Shown: piece after piece, positions 22,897 to 33,154 of the stretch | Layout of the letters: each line of letters starts with the position of its first letter | Position numbering within the stretch: position 1 is the first letter of the stretch | From: Hermatobates lingyangjiaoensis | Lineage: Eukaryota > Arthropoda > Insecta > Hemiptera > Hermatobatidae | NCBI GenBank assembly: GCA_026182355.1 | Contig: JAPFBL010000084.1 | Span: 10,519,001 to 10,583,000, forward strand | Direction: 5' to 3' | DNA length: 64,000 nucleotides | The notes under the pieces: generated by a model | Told to the model about the DNA's origin: nothing | The model's database searches: none | Seen by the model: only the letters and a program-made list of their open reading frames with translations | Translations under genes and position numbers: made by a program

Positions 22897-23372
22897 AAAA
22901 TTATCAACAGATTCTGCATTGACCACTTTCTTACTTAAACTCTCTAATTTCTTTATTACTCTGCGGTGAGACTCTTGTATTTTCAAAAGAAGTTTACCGA
23001 AGAACATGTGCACGCACAATAACCTTGAGGTGAAACACTAAACCACTTTAGAAACAGTTTTAATTACCACACTTATTGACTAAATAGATTATACTAACAG
23101 AATACTACTAACTCTACTAAACAGACTACAACTAATAAAAAACTACACGCTTTCAGTTGTCATACGCCATCATCAGGTTCATTAAGGCTAATGAACACAA
23201 GTTAATAAAGAATACGTTGTCGGTGTCTACATGAAGACTGTGGGTGAATTTAAAACTGGGAAGTTATGCTAAGTTTGAGAGAGAGGAGTAGTCAAATCAC
23301 TGCTTTGCACATTCAAGCTGGGGCTATAGTCTTTAATGTATAGAGCCTCCAGTATATGTAGTCTGTGTATAC
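22893..23372 (-). mobile_element. PLE remnant: endonuclease C-terminus, 3' end and following leader
   Basis: On the minus strand 23372-23275 reads RLHILEALYIKDYSPSLNVQ, the same tail as the plus-strand endonuclease at 22.2 kb. Then CTGATGATGGCG...GAAAGCG forms a hairpin core at 23149-23177, and 23010-22893 gives the leader with KKVVNAESVDNFN. The order endonuclease, core, leader mirrors the plus-strand copy at 21.9-22.79 kb, so the two are inverted around the TA tract near 22.88 kb. Confidence 0.65.
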
Positions 23373-23387
23373 GTACATGTAGTTCTT

Positions 23388-23515
23388 TGGAAGATACCAT
23401 ATTCTCACCGCAGAGTGATGAGGAAACTAGAGAATTTCAGTAAGAAAGTGGTCAATGCAGAAGCTGCTGATAATTTTAATAACGTATACTTAAGGGAAGA
23501 CCTGCTGCCATCGTA
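23388..23515 (+). mobile_element. PLE leader fragment with LREDLLPS
   Basis: Encodes SHRRVMRKLENFSKKVVNAE, then AADNFNNVYLREDLLPS and a stop. The L+EDLLP motif is seen in every longer leader copy here (29.7, 37.2, 51.8 kb). It begins about 15 bases from the outward end of the minus-strand endonuclease fragment, a head-to-head junction. Confidence 0.6.
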
Positions 23516-23968
23516 AGCAAATATATACGTAAATAATATACAAATATATATTAATGATATGGTATTAAATATGCATATATTGTGAACAAAAGTCAAACCG
23601 ACTTTTGGGAAGTGGTTTAGATACTCAGATGGTATTTAAATACAAAAAAATGGGTCGAGCATAAATAACCGTGTATCAAATATACAATAAGAATAAAATC
23701 TCTGAATAAGTATACACAATTATGTATGTTTTTTTTAATAATGCACAACGTGTAGTTGTAATGGATGCAACATAACATCAACTACTGGTTGGAACTAATA
23801 CCCGTCATAGATAAATAAATCAATAATTTATTTTTTGAACATCAAATGGATGCATGTACTGTTATAGGAGTTAATTCAAATGGATCTACCTATATACAAA
23901 AACATTTAGGTTATATGGATGTACCAAATAGAAGTCACATTATGAGCATAATTCTCATGGAGCGCCAT

Positions 23969-23977
23969 ATCTCAGAG
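23969..23977. repeat. Target-site duplication of the MULE transposon, left copy
   Basis: ATCTCAGAG lies directly outside the left terminal repeat and recurs at 26439-26447. Nine bases is the usual MULE duplication length. Confidence 0.85.
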
Positions 23978-24636
23978 TACTGCAGGAAAAAATCCCCCGG
24001 GGAAAAAATCCCCTGGAAAAAACCCCCGGAGGAAAAAATCCCCTGGAAAAAACCCCCGGAGGAAAAAATCCCCCCTCAGAAAACGCATCCCCCCAAAAAA
24101 GAAAATGAATTTATTTTTTGACTAGAAGTAGTTAACCAATTAATGTATACTATATATACATTAGTAAAAATATAAAAACTTAGTAAAAAATATAAAAACA
24201 TCTGGAAAATCAAAATAACTTTTACAAGTCATTATATTTATTTAAACAAAAACTAGAAAATAGCACAATATAAAAATGCTGAAGTAAATCAAATTCATCA
24301 CTCAAATAAAATGAATTAAAACAATAACCAATACATTTTTTGATATAAGAATGACAAAATAATTTCAGAAAAATAAAATACATCCAAATAAAAACAATAT
24401 TAACAATAGTGTCAAAGTATAATGTACTCAACAGTAGCTAAAGAATAAAAGACCAAAATTAAAAAAAGAAAAAAAGATATCAATTTAACTAATTTTATCA
24501 TACAGTTTCAGTTTAAAAACTAAGATTAAAAGCTATTCCTTTTAAAAAGTCTAAAATTGACCTATTTTGCGCGTCTTCTGTGATGTTTTGATGCGAAGAG
24601 CAGAGTTTTTATATTTTTTTTTTTTTTGAGGAAAAA

Positions 24637-25974
24637 TCACAATCTGAGTAAATACCATGCAATTACGGATTGCACAACTAATGATTTCTTTTTCTGTTTT
24701 ACTTGAGGATGACCTGCAAGGACTTGTGTGACATACGCTTTATGTAATGTATGCTCTTCTCCTAATACATTGTATGAAAGTCCAAATGCTAGGGTGGGAG
24801 CACCAACCAATGAAGCAAAACTTTGATGCCATCCTTCCACTGCGTTGTTCGTTTTCGGTAGGTCATCTTGTACTCTTGAGTGCATATTCCAAATATTTGC
24901 TTCAAACCTTGGTGGTCTTCTGAATCTACGGGTTAGTCTGCCAATATAATTATCTTCAAAATAGTCAATGATGTCATTTGCTTCTTCATTTGCTCACTTT
25001 TTTGATTCTGTTAGAGCATCAAAAGGTTCCTCTATTTTTCTTGTGGATAGAAAGCTAGAGCTGCAATCATTCGTATTTTCAATGAAAAGTTAGCATCATT
25101 ATTACATAACTGCGAGAGACCAACTTCCTGATTTTTTTTGTATATGTTCTGGTTGAAATGGAAAAAGCACCCTTTAACTTCTGCATTGGGGAAAACAGTT
25201 TTTATGCTGTTAATCATAGCATTCTCCAAATCCACCATTATGCTTCTCGGGTGTGAACTTTCTTGAAGCTTTGTACTCTCTGTAGTAAAAATGTATTTCT
25301 CTGTTAAAAGGCAATACAAAGCCGATATGGCGTCTTTCAACCTATGAAAGCATGTATAGTGTACACTTGGGAAAACAGTTTTGGCGTGACACTAAACATT
25401 CCATCCATGTACCCATCTTCAAATTTTCTAGATACGAAACACTCATTTCACTTCCAAACATTAAAATCCTTTGATTTATTGGTCCAGAATCAATTGTTCA
25501 CCATTTTTTACACACTTATACTCCAGAGGGATAACAAGATCTTCTGTGTTTTGCGGTACTAGAAGAGAAATGTTGGCTTCTTTGCCTACACTGCAAGTGT
25601 AGTGTTTGCCTACACTACACTTTGAGATTCCTTCTCAAATGGCTTACTGTAGGAAGATTTGCCGCAGACGCTTCACTCATGCTCTCAACTCCTCGAGAAA
25701 TTATTTGCTGAATAGTTTCTTGTGTACCTATAGCTCTGTGTTTCATTTCCTGAAGTGCTTTTAAATTTTCTATTCTCGTAACATTTAGACCATGTGTATG
25801 CTCGTTCACTTTACCAACTAGTTCATTGTCTTTCACTTTTATTTTGGCTTTGCAGTTGTTTGTTGAACGTTGTAGTTCATACTCATACAATGTTACTTCA
25901 TTAGCTAATTCTTTTTGTTTCGAATACACATAGCCTTCAAAGTCAATTTTGACTCCGCCTTTGTGCAAGGACAT
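24637..25974 (-). pseudogene. MULE transposase with N-terminal FLYWCH zinc domain, frame broken
   Basis: From 25974 the frame begins MSLHKGGVKIDFEGYVY and includes NNCKAKI and VNEHTHG. This is a FLYWCH-type domain with a C...HTH zinc pattern and a Gly-Tyr in place of the Phe-Leu motif. The part from 25340 encodes SIMVDLENAMINSIKTVFPN and AEVKGCFFHFNQNIYKK, matching the MULE core D.E.A...+...FP...++GC.FHF.Q. The part from 24885 encodes WNMHSRVQDDLPKTNNAVEG and WHQSF, the conserved R....LP+TNN.VEGWH block near the C-terminus. A segment of about 270 bases between 25344 and 25615, which should contain the first catalytic Asp, is not open. A stop at about 24993 splits the last two pieces. Confidence 0.85.
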
Positions 25975-26009
25975 AGCTAGCTAACCCTTGAGCCTTATTC
26001 TCATTATTG

Positions 26010-26200
26010 CCCTGATGATGAATGTGGTACATTCGAAACATGTCGACTAGTAGTATTAGTGATAAACTCTATACTTTTAATGAAGAGACGAGAAAGGAGT
26101 TCCAGAAATTTGAGAAAATATGTAAGAAACAGATAAGAGCCAAATATGGGGCGTTATTTAACAATATATGTTTAAATTAAGGAAAATAATAGAATCTGCC
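26010..26200 (+). mobile_element. PLE end and leader fragment inserted in the MULE
   Basis: At 26012-26043 CTGATGA, a GAATGT/ACATTC hairpin, GAAA, the palindrome CATG and TC form a hammerhead-like core. About 45 bases later the frame reads KEFQKFEKICKKQIRAKYGA and LFNNICLN, the PLE leader. The order core then leader is the same as at 22.5-22.8 kb, and it lies upstream of the MULE coding region inside its terminal repeats. The strand follows the leader frame. Confidence 0.55.
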
Positions 26201-26438
26201 AATAATTTGGCAATACCAAGTCTCAAATCATTACTGAGAATGCAAAGAATCCTAGATCAAGTTATCATATTCTTTTTTCTTTAGTTTATATTGCCCAACG
26301 ATAAATTATATACATGCATACATAATGAGAAAAAATTAGTATTAATTTATCTTTTAATTATTTCTTGAGGGAGGATTTTTTCCCCGGGGGGTTTTTTCCA
26401 GGGGTTTTTTTTTCTCCGGGAGATTTTTTCCTAGACCA

Positions 26439-26447
26439 ATCTCAGAG
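26439..26447. repeat. Target-site duplication of the MULE transposon, right copy
   Basis: ATCTCAGAG, identical to the left copy. Confidence 0.85.
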
Positions 26448-26509
26448 AAGGGGAAATAATAAAATGAAGGTAAGATTTTGATACAGTTAGTATATATATA
26501 TATATATAT

Positions 26510-26670
26510 ATATATTCGCGCTCCGTTCTTCGACGTGGGGAGATCTCTCTCACTTCGTCCTCTCTTCTAGTCTACTCTCCTGATGACGAACAACAGTTCG
26601 AAATATTGAATTCTGTAAGTTTTCTTTGTATTCTCTTTTCTGTGTCGTGCTTTGTGTAATTTAAAGTTAT
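26510..26670 (+). repeat. PLE-terminus-like single unit between two (TA)n tracts
   Basis: A 160-base unit with CTGATGA, a CGAAC/GTTCG hairpin and AAATATTGAATTC at its centre (26578-26615) lies between TA tracts at about 26490-26512 and 26670-26690. It has no second arm. Confidence 0.6.
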
Positions 26671-26690
26671 ATATATATATATATATATAT

Positions 26691-26936
26691 GTAGTTCAAT
26701 GTAGAAACAGAAACATAAACATAGAGAAATTAAAAGCACACACATACAGTCTCTACTTCAGAGACCGTCTCCAACCGTCTCTGAACCAGTGCTCTTGGTT
26801 TTCCTCTCTTATCTCTCCTGAAGACGGTTCAAACCGAAAATTGGAGACTGTAAGTGTGTGCTTTTAATTTTTCTATATTTCTTTTTCTACATCGGACTAT
26901 ATTTGTCCGTTTTGGGTCGTATTCTTATCGAAAAAG

Positions 26937-26937
<1 letters not shown>
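26691..26937. repeat. Foldback unit, GGAGACTG family
   Basis: The left arm AGAAACAGAAACATAAAC...AAATTAAAAGCACACAC is inverted in the right arm GTGTGTGCTTTTAATTTTTC. The centre of the right side has CCTGAAGA, a CGGTT/ACCG hairpin, GAAAATT and GGAGACTG. TA tracts bound it on both sides. Degenerate relatives are at 29085-29160 and 58740-58810. Confidence 0.65.

Positions 26938-26982
<45 letters not shown>
26938..26982. repeat. (TA)n followed by (TG)n
   Basis: A TA tract runs directly into about ten TG dinucleotides between two foldback units. Confidence 0.9.
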
Positions 26983-26985
<3 letters not shown>

Positions 26986-27452
26986 TGAAGCTTAAACCAC
27001 AATGGAAAAAGGAAAACAATAGAAATTTTATTCTTTTAACAATTATCGCGTTGTTATTCGTTGAGTAATATTACCCTCGCAATATAGTAAAATTTTGAAA
27101 TGATCCTAGTGAGGTAATGCCTACTATGAACATTATTATTCATTAATAATAATGAATAATGAATCGAGTGTACCGTTACTTACATTCTAATTAAAACTAC
27201 GTAACTTAGCTTATTTATTTTTCTTGTTGTAAATTTTATGCTTCACTTAAAGTAAAACGAACCTGACTTCCTATGTTTATACAGGGGGAGGATTTGTTTA
27301 TTTTTTTAATTTTATCCAAACAAAGTGACACTTTGTTTGCTCTCGATGACATAAATTAAAAGGCCTCAGAGCATTTATTTCTATTGTTTTTCTTTTTTCA
27401 TTGTGGTTTAAACTTCACTGATTGCATCACGTGTTTATTTATTGTGATTTTC

Positions 27453-27458
<6 letters not shown>
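26983..27458. repeat. Foldback unit, second family, long spacer
   Basis: Left end GCTTAAACCACAATGGAAAAAGG and right end TTCATTGTGGTTTAAACTTC are inverted copies, separated by about 330 bases of AT-rich sequence. The right arm has CTCAGAGCATTTATTTCTATTG as in the unit at 18765. TA tracts lie on both sides. Confidence 0.65.
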
Positions 27459-27483
<25 letters not shown>

Positions 27484-27488
<5 letters not shown>

Positions 27489-27602
27489 GCTTTCACATAA
27501 ACACGTGAAATAACAATCAATGATCAAACCACAATAAGAAATTAATCAAACAACAATAAGCTTAGTCTTGTTTTCCCATTCCTTATTGTGGTTTGATCAT
27601 TG
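27484..27602. repeat. Foldback unit of the main family, copy with deleted centre
   Basis: Outer sequences (TTTCACATAAACACGTGAAAT..., TGATCAAACCACAATAAGAAAT and the complement ending TGATCATTGATA) remain, but both ribozyme-like cores are gone. TA tracts lie on both sides. Confidence 0.75.
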
Positions 27603-27622
27603 ATATATATATATATATATAT

Positions 27623-27878
27623 GTATACTTTAACACATAGAAAAGAACACAGAAAGCACTTCGATATTTCGACATCCGTCGTCATCGGGAAGAAGTGCGA
27701 AGTACTAGCGTTGAGAAGCAAACTGCTACTCAACAGTAGCAGTTTGCTTCTCAACGCTAGTACTTCGCACTTCTTCCCGATGACGACGGATGTCGAAATA
27801 TCGAAGTGAGTTCTGTAGTGTCCTTCTGTGTTCTTTTCTATGTGTTAAAGTGTTTATTGTCCAGACGGACCTTTCATT
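27623..27878. repeat. Foldback unit, CGATGACGACGG family, long near-perfect arms
   Basis: The left arm runs from about 27625 to 27732 and the right arm from 27733 to about 27855. They are complementary with a tight centre at ACTCAACAGTAGCAG. The right arm holds CCGATGA, a CGAC/GTCG hairpin and AAATATCGAAGTG, with CACTTC upstream able to pair with GAAGTG. Bounded by TA tracts. The same GACGACG core appears at the PLE end at 2671-2691. Confidence 0.75.
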
Positions 27879-27901
27879 ATATATATATATATATATATAT
27901 A

Positions 27902-28060
27902 TTGATTAAAGTATAGACCGTGGAATAGAAACAAAACTAAATTTTACTTGAACTCGTTCTTCAGGTTCAAATTAAACTCTCATTGTCAACGTTTCGGTTT
28001 TTATAAAACCTTTTTCATAGAGAGAAGTATAAAATTTTAAAACAGAAAAACTAAGTATTA
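27902..28060 (-). repeat. PLE-terminus-like unit (GAAACGTTG family), single arm
   Basis: On the minus strand it reads CTATGAAAAAGGTTTTA...ACCGAAACGTTGACAATGAG and then GAACCTGAAGAACGAG. It starts at a TA tract (27876-27902). It matches one arm of the foldback at 38.5-38.85 kb. Confidence 0.65.
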
Positions 28061-29389
28061 CATTACAAATTATTTTAGAAAGAAAAATAGTCTGTGGATT
28101 TCAACAACTGCAGTTTGAATGAACACGTGACACTAAACTTTTCAGTGTAAACTCTTTGACCTTGTGAGAGAGTGAGTGTGACCTAGTTTCAATGACTGTC
28201 TCCGGTGACAATTCTTAAACTCATGCCCCATTTAACATGTTAAATTGAACCTCTTCTGAAGGCACACTTATCAGTGTTCTTAGATAACTCCTCAAAACAC
28301 CAGTTTATTTTTTCTTAATTTTAATTCTAGAGAAAATTTTTATTAATTTCGATGCTATAGATTTTATATTTTAGTTCCTATTTTTTTTTCAGTCATATTA
28401 TTTTTTCTTACAAAGTTATGATTGGATTTTTCAATTTATTATTTGTTCTATTTATATTTTATATTTTAATTTTTCGTTTCATTACTTTTTCTTTACTTTC
28501 TGTTGCTTTTCACTGAAGGGGAGACATTGTAGCATTGGCGATGTTTGTAGCATTGGCGATAGCAGATAGATGGAAGGTTTTTAAGACGTTGTGTTAAATT
28601 GTTATAAATCTTCCGCTAAGAACCATCCTATATACATATGCTATCTATGGCAACTAGTATAACTCTCCTTCAATTAAGTGTCAGGGTCCTATAAAAGATA
28701 TGCGTACGTTGCGTATTGGGTTCACAAAAAGATTATATATCTGTTCATTTTGGTTTTGATTATAAAAAAATATATTTCTAAATTTTTTCATTAAACCGGT
28801 TAATCAATTAATTAATTTTATTTTTCAACTTTTTCAGTTTGTAATTGAATATGATTGTGTATTCTCTCGTAATTTTTATGTTTCTACCAAATTTCTTCAG
28901 TGTTATTTTTTTGATTTTGCTATTACTATTCTTATTATTATATTATTAGAGATCTTATTTACTATTGACAAAGATATATTCTCACTGTAATAAAAAGTAT
29001 TTTCCTTCTTCCTTCTTCTTATTAACTAAGTACGAATATAGCAAGCGTAACATTGGTCTCACCTACTGTCACCTCACCGGTGATGTTGGCCTCTCACTCT
29101 TTTCTATCTTGATGATAGTTGTACTAAAAAACTGGAGATTGTAAGTTTTTTCTGTTTTAAGTTATTTCTGAATTTTTTTTCACTTCAGTTCCTCTATTAC
29201 TTTAAAACCATGTTTAACCTTCCGCTATTTTCTTATATCTTCATTAACTTTCTCCTGTTTCTTATTAACTTCTTTTAGCTTCCGTTGTAATATTTTTGTT
29301 CTTTTCCCTTTGAAAGGAATAAAGATATTTCCTTCTTGAATTTTCTTTCCACTTTTATTTCTTTCCTTGATCTATTTATCCTTTATAAT

Positions 29390-29394
<5 letters not shown>
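28061..29394. other. AT-rich DNA, no gene recognised
   Basis: Contains a tandem duplication TGTAGCATTGGCGAT at 28527-28562 and, at 29085-29160, a degenerate copy of the GGAGACTG unit. Otherwise nothing recognisable. Confidence 0.5.
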
Positions 29395-29427
<33 letters not shown>

Positions 29428-29431
<4 letters not shown>

Positions 29432-29572
29432 CAAACCACAATAAGAAATGGGAAAACAAGACTAAGATCTTTCAACCGCTTGTTACGGTTGAAAGATCTT
29501 AGTCTTGTTTTCCCATTTCTTATTGTGGTTTGATCATTGATTGTTATTTCACGTGTTTATGTGAAAGCTTTA
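29428..29572. repeat. Foldback unit of the main family, cores deleted symmetrically
   Basis: Arms of about 70 bases are close to perfectly inverted and meet at CAACCGCTTGTTACGGTTG. Each arm keeps the GAAA-GATC-TT-AGTC half, but neither retains CTGACGA. TA tracts flank both sides. Confidence 0.8.
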
Positions 29573-29679
29573 TATATATATATATATTACAAAGCTTCTT
29601 TCATCGTTATGAAACATGCCAATTGGTGCACTCCTATTTCTATTATTCCCTATTAGGAGGAAATTCGTTACAGCAAAAC

Positions 29680-29800
29680 AAATCTCTCAGTTAGAAGATT
29701 ATGAATGTCGAAAATGCGGTTTGCTTTAATGAAGCAAGTCTTAAGGATGATCTGCTACCTATCTACACTAATGTTTTCATTTCTATATTTTGGGGAACAG
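29680..29800 (+). mobile_element. PLE leader fragment (KDDLLPIYTN)
   Basis: The frame reads NAVCFNEASLKDDLLPIYTN. FN..SLK.DLLP.YTN is the most conserved piece of the PLE leaders in this window and is typical of the region before the PLE RT. It follows a TA tract by about 90 bases. Confidence 0.55.
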
Positions 29801-30724
29801 ACTTCCCTAGGTATATATTTCATTAAATTCGTTTTGAATCCGTGTTCTAGTCACTCTTCTAGATAACTTTTCTAACTATCTTATCTGGTGTTTCAACCTT
29901 TATTTATTTATAAAGTTATATAGAAGAGTGACTAAAAAAGGGATTTAAAAGGAATTAAATGATATAAGTACATAAAATGTTAGTTAAAGTTATTATTCTT
30001 TCTTTAATTTGTTCTTAAACTATTTGTTAAATATTTGGAAGTCTTTGTCACATATAGTATGGAACAAAAACCACTGCTGATGCGGTTGCCATCTTATTTC
30101 CCCTCGATCGCAGTTACTTATTTCTCAGTACCCGTTGTTTTCTATAACTCGTTTAGTTCAGTTAATAGAGTAGTGCTTTGTAATCATGCAAAATCATATT
30201 AAAATGAACGAAAAAAAAATTGTCAACAATGTGAAGACCAATGAAATATGTGTTTAATATGGAGATTAGGTAGTTTTTACAGTTGAGTATTTTCAACTAA
30301 AGGAAGCTAATGAATGTTTTGGATGTAGAAGACTATCGGGATCAGTAAAAAGCTGAACAACTGATCCTTCATGCGACTTTAGAAACATGGATACCGATAA
30401 AGGAGATGTTAAATTAATAGACAAATTCGAATAACCGCATTTCTTGACACAACTTAAAAAAAAAAAACATTGGTACATTTAGTTTTGACCATACCACAGA
30501 ACATCAGTGGAGTATGTACTAAAAAAGAAATGTGTAATTAATTGTCAAGCATGATATTTATTTCTAGGCAGAACAGAAAGTAGTTACAACGTGGTTATAG
30601 ATAACTATACAACAAGTGAGAGGGAAGAGAGGTATTTTAAAGGTGCAAAGAGCAGTAAGTAATACTGGACAATAGTCCAGGGAGAGATGTTTGGGTAAAC
30701 AAAGGAGTACAGTAAGAAAAAGTA

Positions 30725-31310
30725 AAAAACTATCCGCTAGCTGTCAACCCTCTTAGATGAGGCTATTGCCCTCAACAAGACTGAGCCAAGTTTGAAAAGC
30801 CCGTTAGCTAAAGGTTTAGCACCCTTTAAAGCTAAGTCGATATAAAAGGAGGAGTATTTTAATGATAGGGCAATTGACCTAATGTTATTATCTCATCATT
30901 AAGAAATTCGGGGGAACACATTCTTAACGCCCTCAAAAACATATTTCTCAAAACAGAAATTTTAACATTTCTTGGATGGGAAGAATAAAAATGGACATAT
31001 GCAAGTACATTAGTAGGTTTTCTATATACACTAAAGCATAACTCTTTAGGTAAACTATGGATCAGGACATCTAAAAAAGGCAAATTACAACTTACTTCTT
31101 CAATTGTAAACTGGATTGTCGGCACTTATTAATTTAATTTTATTAGAAAGATCATGTTTATTCATAGATTTAGAACAGATGCATAATATATCGTCATCAT
31201 ATCTAATCCATTTAACATGACTAGGCAATATTGAACTTAACATTTTAGTTTCAAAAAATTCATAAGAATTTTTTATATATACGTGCAGAAAGGAGAAAAA
31301 AACTCAACCA
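30725..31310 (-). pseudogene. PLE reverse transcriptase fragment, frameshifted
   Basis: On the minus strand the order is SILPSHVKWIRYDDDILC (about 31236-31183), then PTIQFTIEEVSCNLPFLDVL and a segment with YRKPTNVLAYVHFYSSHP. FLRALRMCSPEFLNDEI follows and, after a frameshift, SIALSLKYSSFYIDLALKGA. This parallels the RT at 52.8-53.4 kb motif by motif. The catalytic YVDD box reads YDDD here. Endonuclease sequence expected further left was not recognised. Confidence 0.75.
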
Positions 31311-31319
31311 TCATACCGA

Positions 31320-32398
31320 GAGTTCTCCGCACAAGAGGTGAAAATGACCCTTACTGTAGATGATATTGTCTGCACCAGAATCTACACAGTTCAGGAATAA
31401 CCCTTACATCACATTCACATTAAATTGTATTTGTATGTATAAAATTTTAATACATTTTGAATAAATTTGTGTGTTATACAAAAAAAAAAAGAAAAAATCC
31501 AACAGAGTAATCTGTTATAACTTTAAATGCTCTCCTTAGGGAGCTATGGAGGGGAAGCAGGCACCGTGTTTATTGTAAAATCTTGTTATCTACAGTATGT
31601 CTATTGAACAAATAAATATTCAAATAAATTGACTGTAGTACAAATAAACTTAACAAACTATTTAAAATTTCAAAAGAAATTCACTTTATATTTCCTTTGA
31701 GCCTGTTTCAACCCATTAATACTAAAACATAACGAATTTGTGGCAAACACAAAAATAGGAATAGCATTAAGGCTCTCGAAAAGCGATTTATTAAGAGTGA
31801 GAAAACGTTCTCTCCAAATCAACTAGCCTTTTACCTACTATGATAGACAGAGTAATGTCCCATTACCTGGCCCTTATCAAAACAAGTAACTTAACATCTC
31901 AATTAGTTAACAGAAAAACAAGCGTGAAAAGCAAACAGACTCATTATTCAGTTAAAGAGATGAAACCCATATATTGAGTAAGTATATAGTTTGCAAAGAA
32001 GTGAAAATTTTAATCGTTGTAATTGGAGTAAATAAATACAAAGCAGAGGAGTAGTGCATTTTTCAATAAAACAAACCTTGTCGATGAAGTGTATGTATGT
32101 ACAACTATATGGTGAAATGGAATAGAAGATGTATAAATCCAACAGTGCATGCTGTTATATTAACTTTAAATGCCCTCCTTAGGGAGCTATGGAGAGGAGC
32201 AAGCCACCTTATTTAAAACTTTACCTTATTATAGCTTGACTAAATTTGAACGATATGATTAAAACACTTTAATAATATAAAAAACATTTTCTGAGGAAGA
32301 TAATGGAAGTGGTCCTGAATATTCCTCTCTTTAAGAGAGCTGGGAGGGGGGGGGGGGAATAAAGCGAACATCTCTTTAAAACAAATATATATTGTACT
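31320..32398. other. AT-rich DNA with a short direct repeat, no gene
   Basis: A segment with TTTAAATGC(T/C)CTCCTTAGGGAGCTATGGAG occurs at 31520-31555 and again at 32160-32195, each shortly after AATCCAACAG. A third, weaker relative precedes a run of about 12 G at 32345-32357. The family is unknown to me. Confidence 0.5.
32394..32398. repeat. Target-site duplication of the BEL/Pao element, left copy (GTACT)
   Basis: GTACT directly precedes the 5' LTR and recurs directly after the 3' LTR at 36332-36336. Confidence 0.85.
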
Positions 32399-32782
32399 TG
32401 TTCAGATTTTAACTTAGTATACCTGCTCTCTTAAGGCTGCCTAGCGTTACTTACCGGCTTAGGGCGGCTTAGCAGTACCTGCCCTTCTAACTTTGCCCAA
32501 TGTTACCTGGCTAGTCTCGGACCCTTCGCCCATCCATTCCCTTCTCAACCAGCAAGCAAACACCACCTCAAGCATCCACTCCCTTCTCAACCAGCAAGCA
32601 GTCAACACCTCAAGCATTCTATTTACTACCCCCAAGCAAGCAAGACATCAAGCATTCACTTCCCAACCTCCAAGCGCCCACTCTCTCCACCATCGTTCAA
32701 GCATCTCTGTCATCACAGGCCAACTCTCCAACCAAGCAGCAGCTACCCTCAAGCAACCCCAGTTGTGATACCAGCCACAACA
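32399..32782 (+). repeat. 5' LTR of the BEL/Pao element
   Basis: Starts TGTTCAGATTTTAACTTAG and ends CCAGCCACAACA. Within it CCCTTCTCAACCAGCAAGCA is present twice about 43 bases apart, each copy followed by a CACCTCAAGCAT segment, so the LTR carries an internal tandem duplication. A 91-codon open frame inside it is fortuitous. Confidence 0.93.
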
Positions 32783-32785
32783 TTT

Positions 32786-32803
32786 TGGTCCTCCGGCCCC
32801 GAT
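32786..32803 (+). promoter_or_regulatory. Candidate primer-binding site of the BEL/Pao element
   Basis: TGGTCCTCCGGCCCCGAT begins four bases after the 5' LTR. It starts with TGG, as expected for a site complementary to a tRNA 3' end. I cannot assign the tRNA. Confidence 0.4.
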
Positions 32804-33154
32804 ATAATCTTAATTCAAGATATTCAAGCAGACTCAAGGTACGCCTGCAACCTTTATTACCTTATTCCCTTTTACCTTTATTTCCTAGTCAGTGGATTTA
32901 TTGTGTATTTGTATCAAGCCCATAATTAAGTACTTATTCTTTCGACAAGCTATAATTAACCAACTTAAGAAGCAATTTGAATTCTGTCTACAACTGATTA
33001 TATACTTTATATAACAAGCTAACTCATCAAAATCTTCCCTTTATTTTTGCCTTGTATATTTATTTATCTAATATATATTTTCGTTATATTCATTTAATTT
33101 TCCAATTATAATTATAATTGAATAATTAATTTCATTAATATACATTCAGTCAAA

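Larger units (their letters stand above)
23978..26438 (-). mobile_element. MULE (Mutator-like) DNA transposon, about 2.46 kb, with FLYWCH domain
   Basis: The ends are inverted repeats: left TACTGCAGGAAAAAATCCCC, right (reversed) TGGTCTAGGAAAAAATCTCC. Inside the left end A/C-rich units of about 15 bases (AAAAAATCCCCTGG and AAAAAACCCCCGGA) alternate from 23990 to 24095, and a shorter inverted version lies at 26365-26432. A 9-base duplication ATCTCAGAG flanks the whole. The minus strand encodes, in order, a FLYWCH-like zinc domain and a MULE transposase in three open pieces. A PLE fragment occupies about 26010-26200, between the transposase start and the right end. The element is complete in outline but its gene is broken, so it looks like a once-autonomous, now inactive copy. 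Confidence 0.88.
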
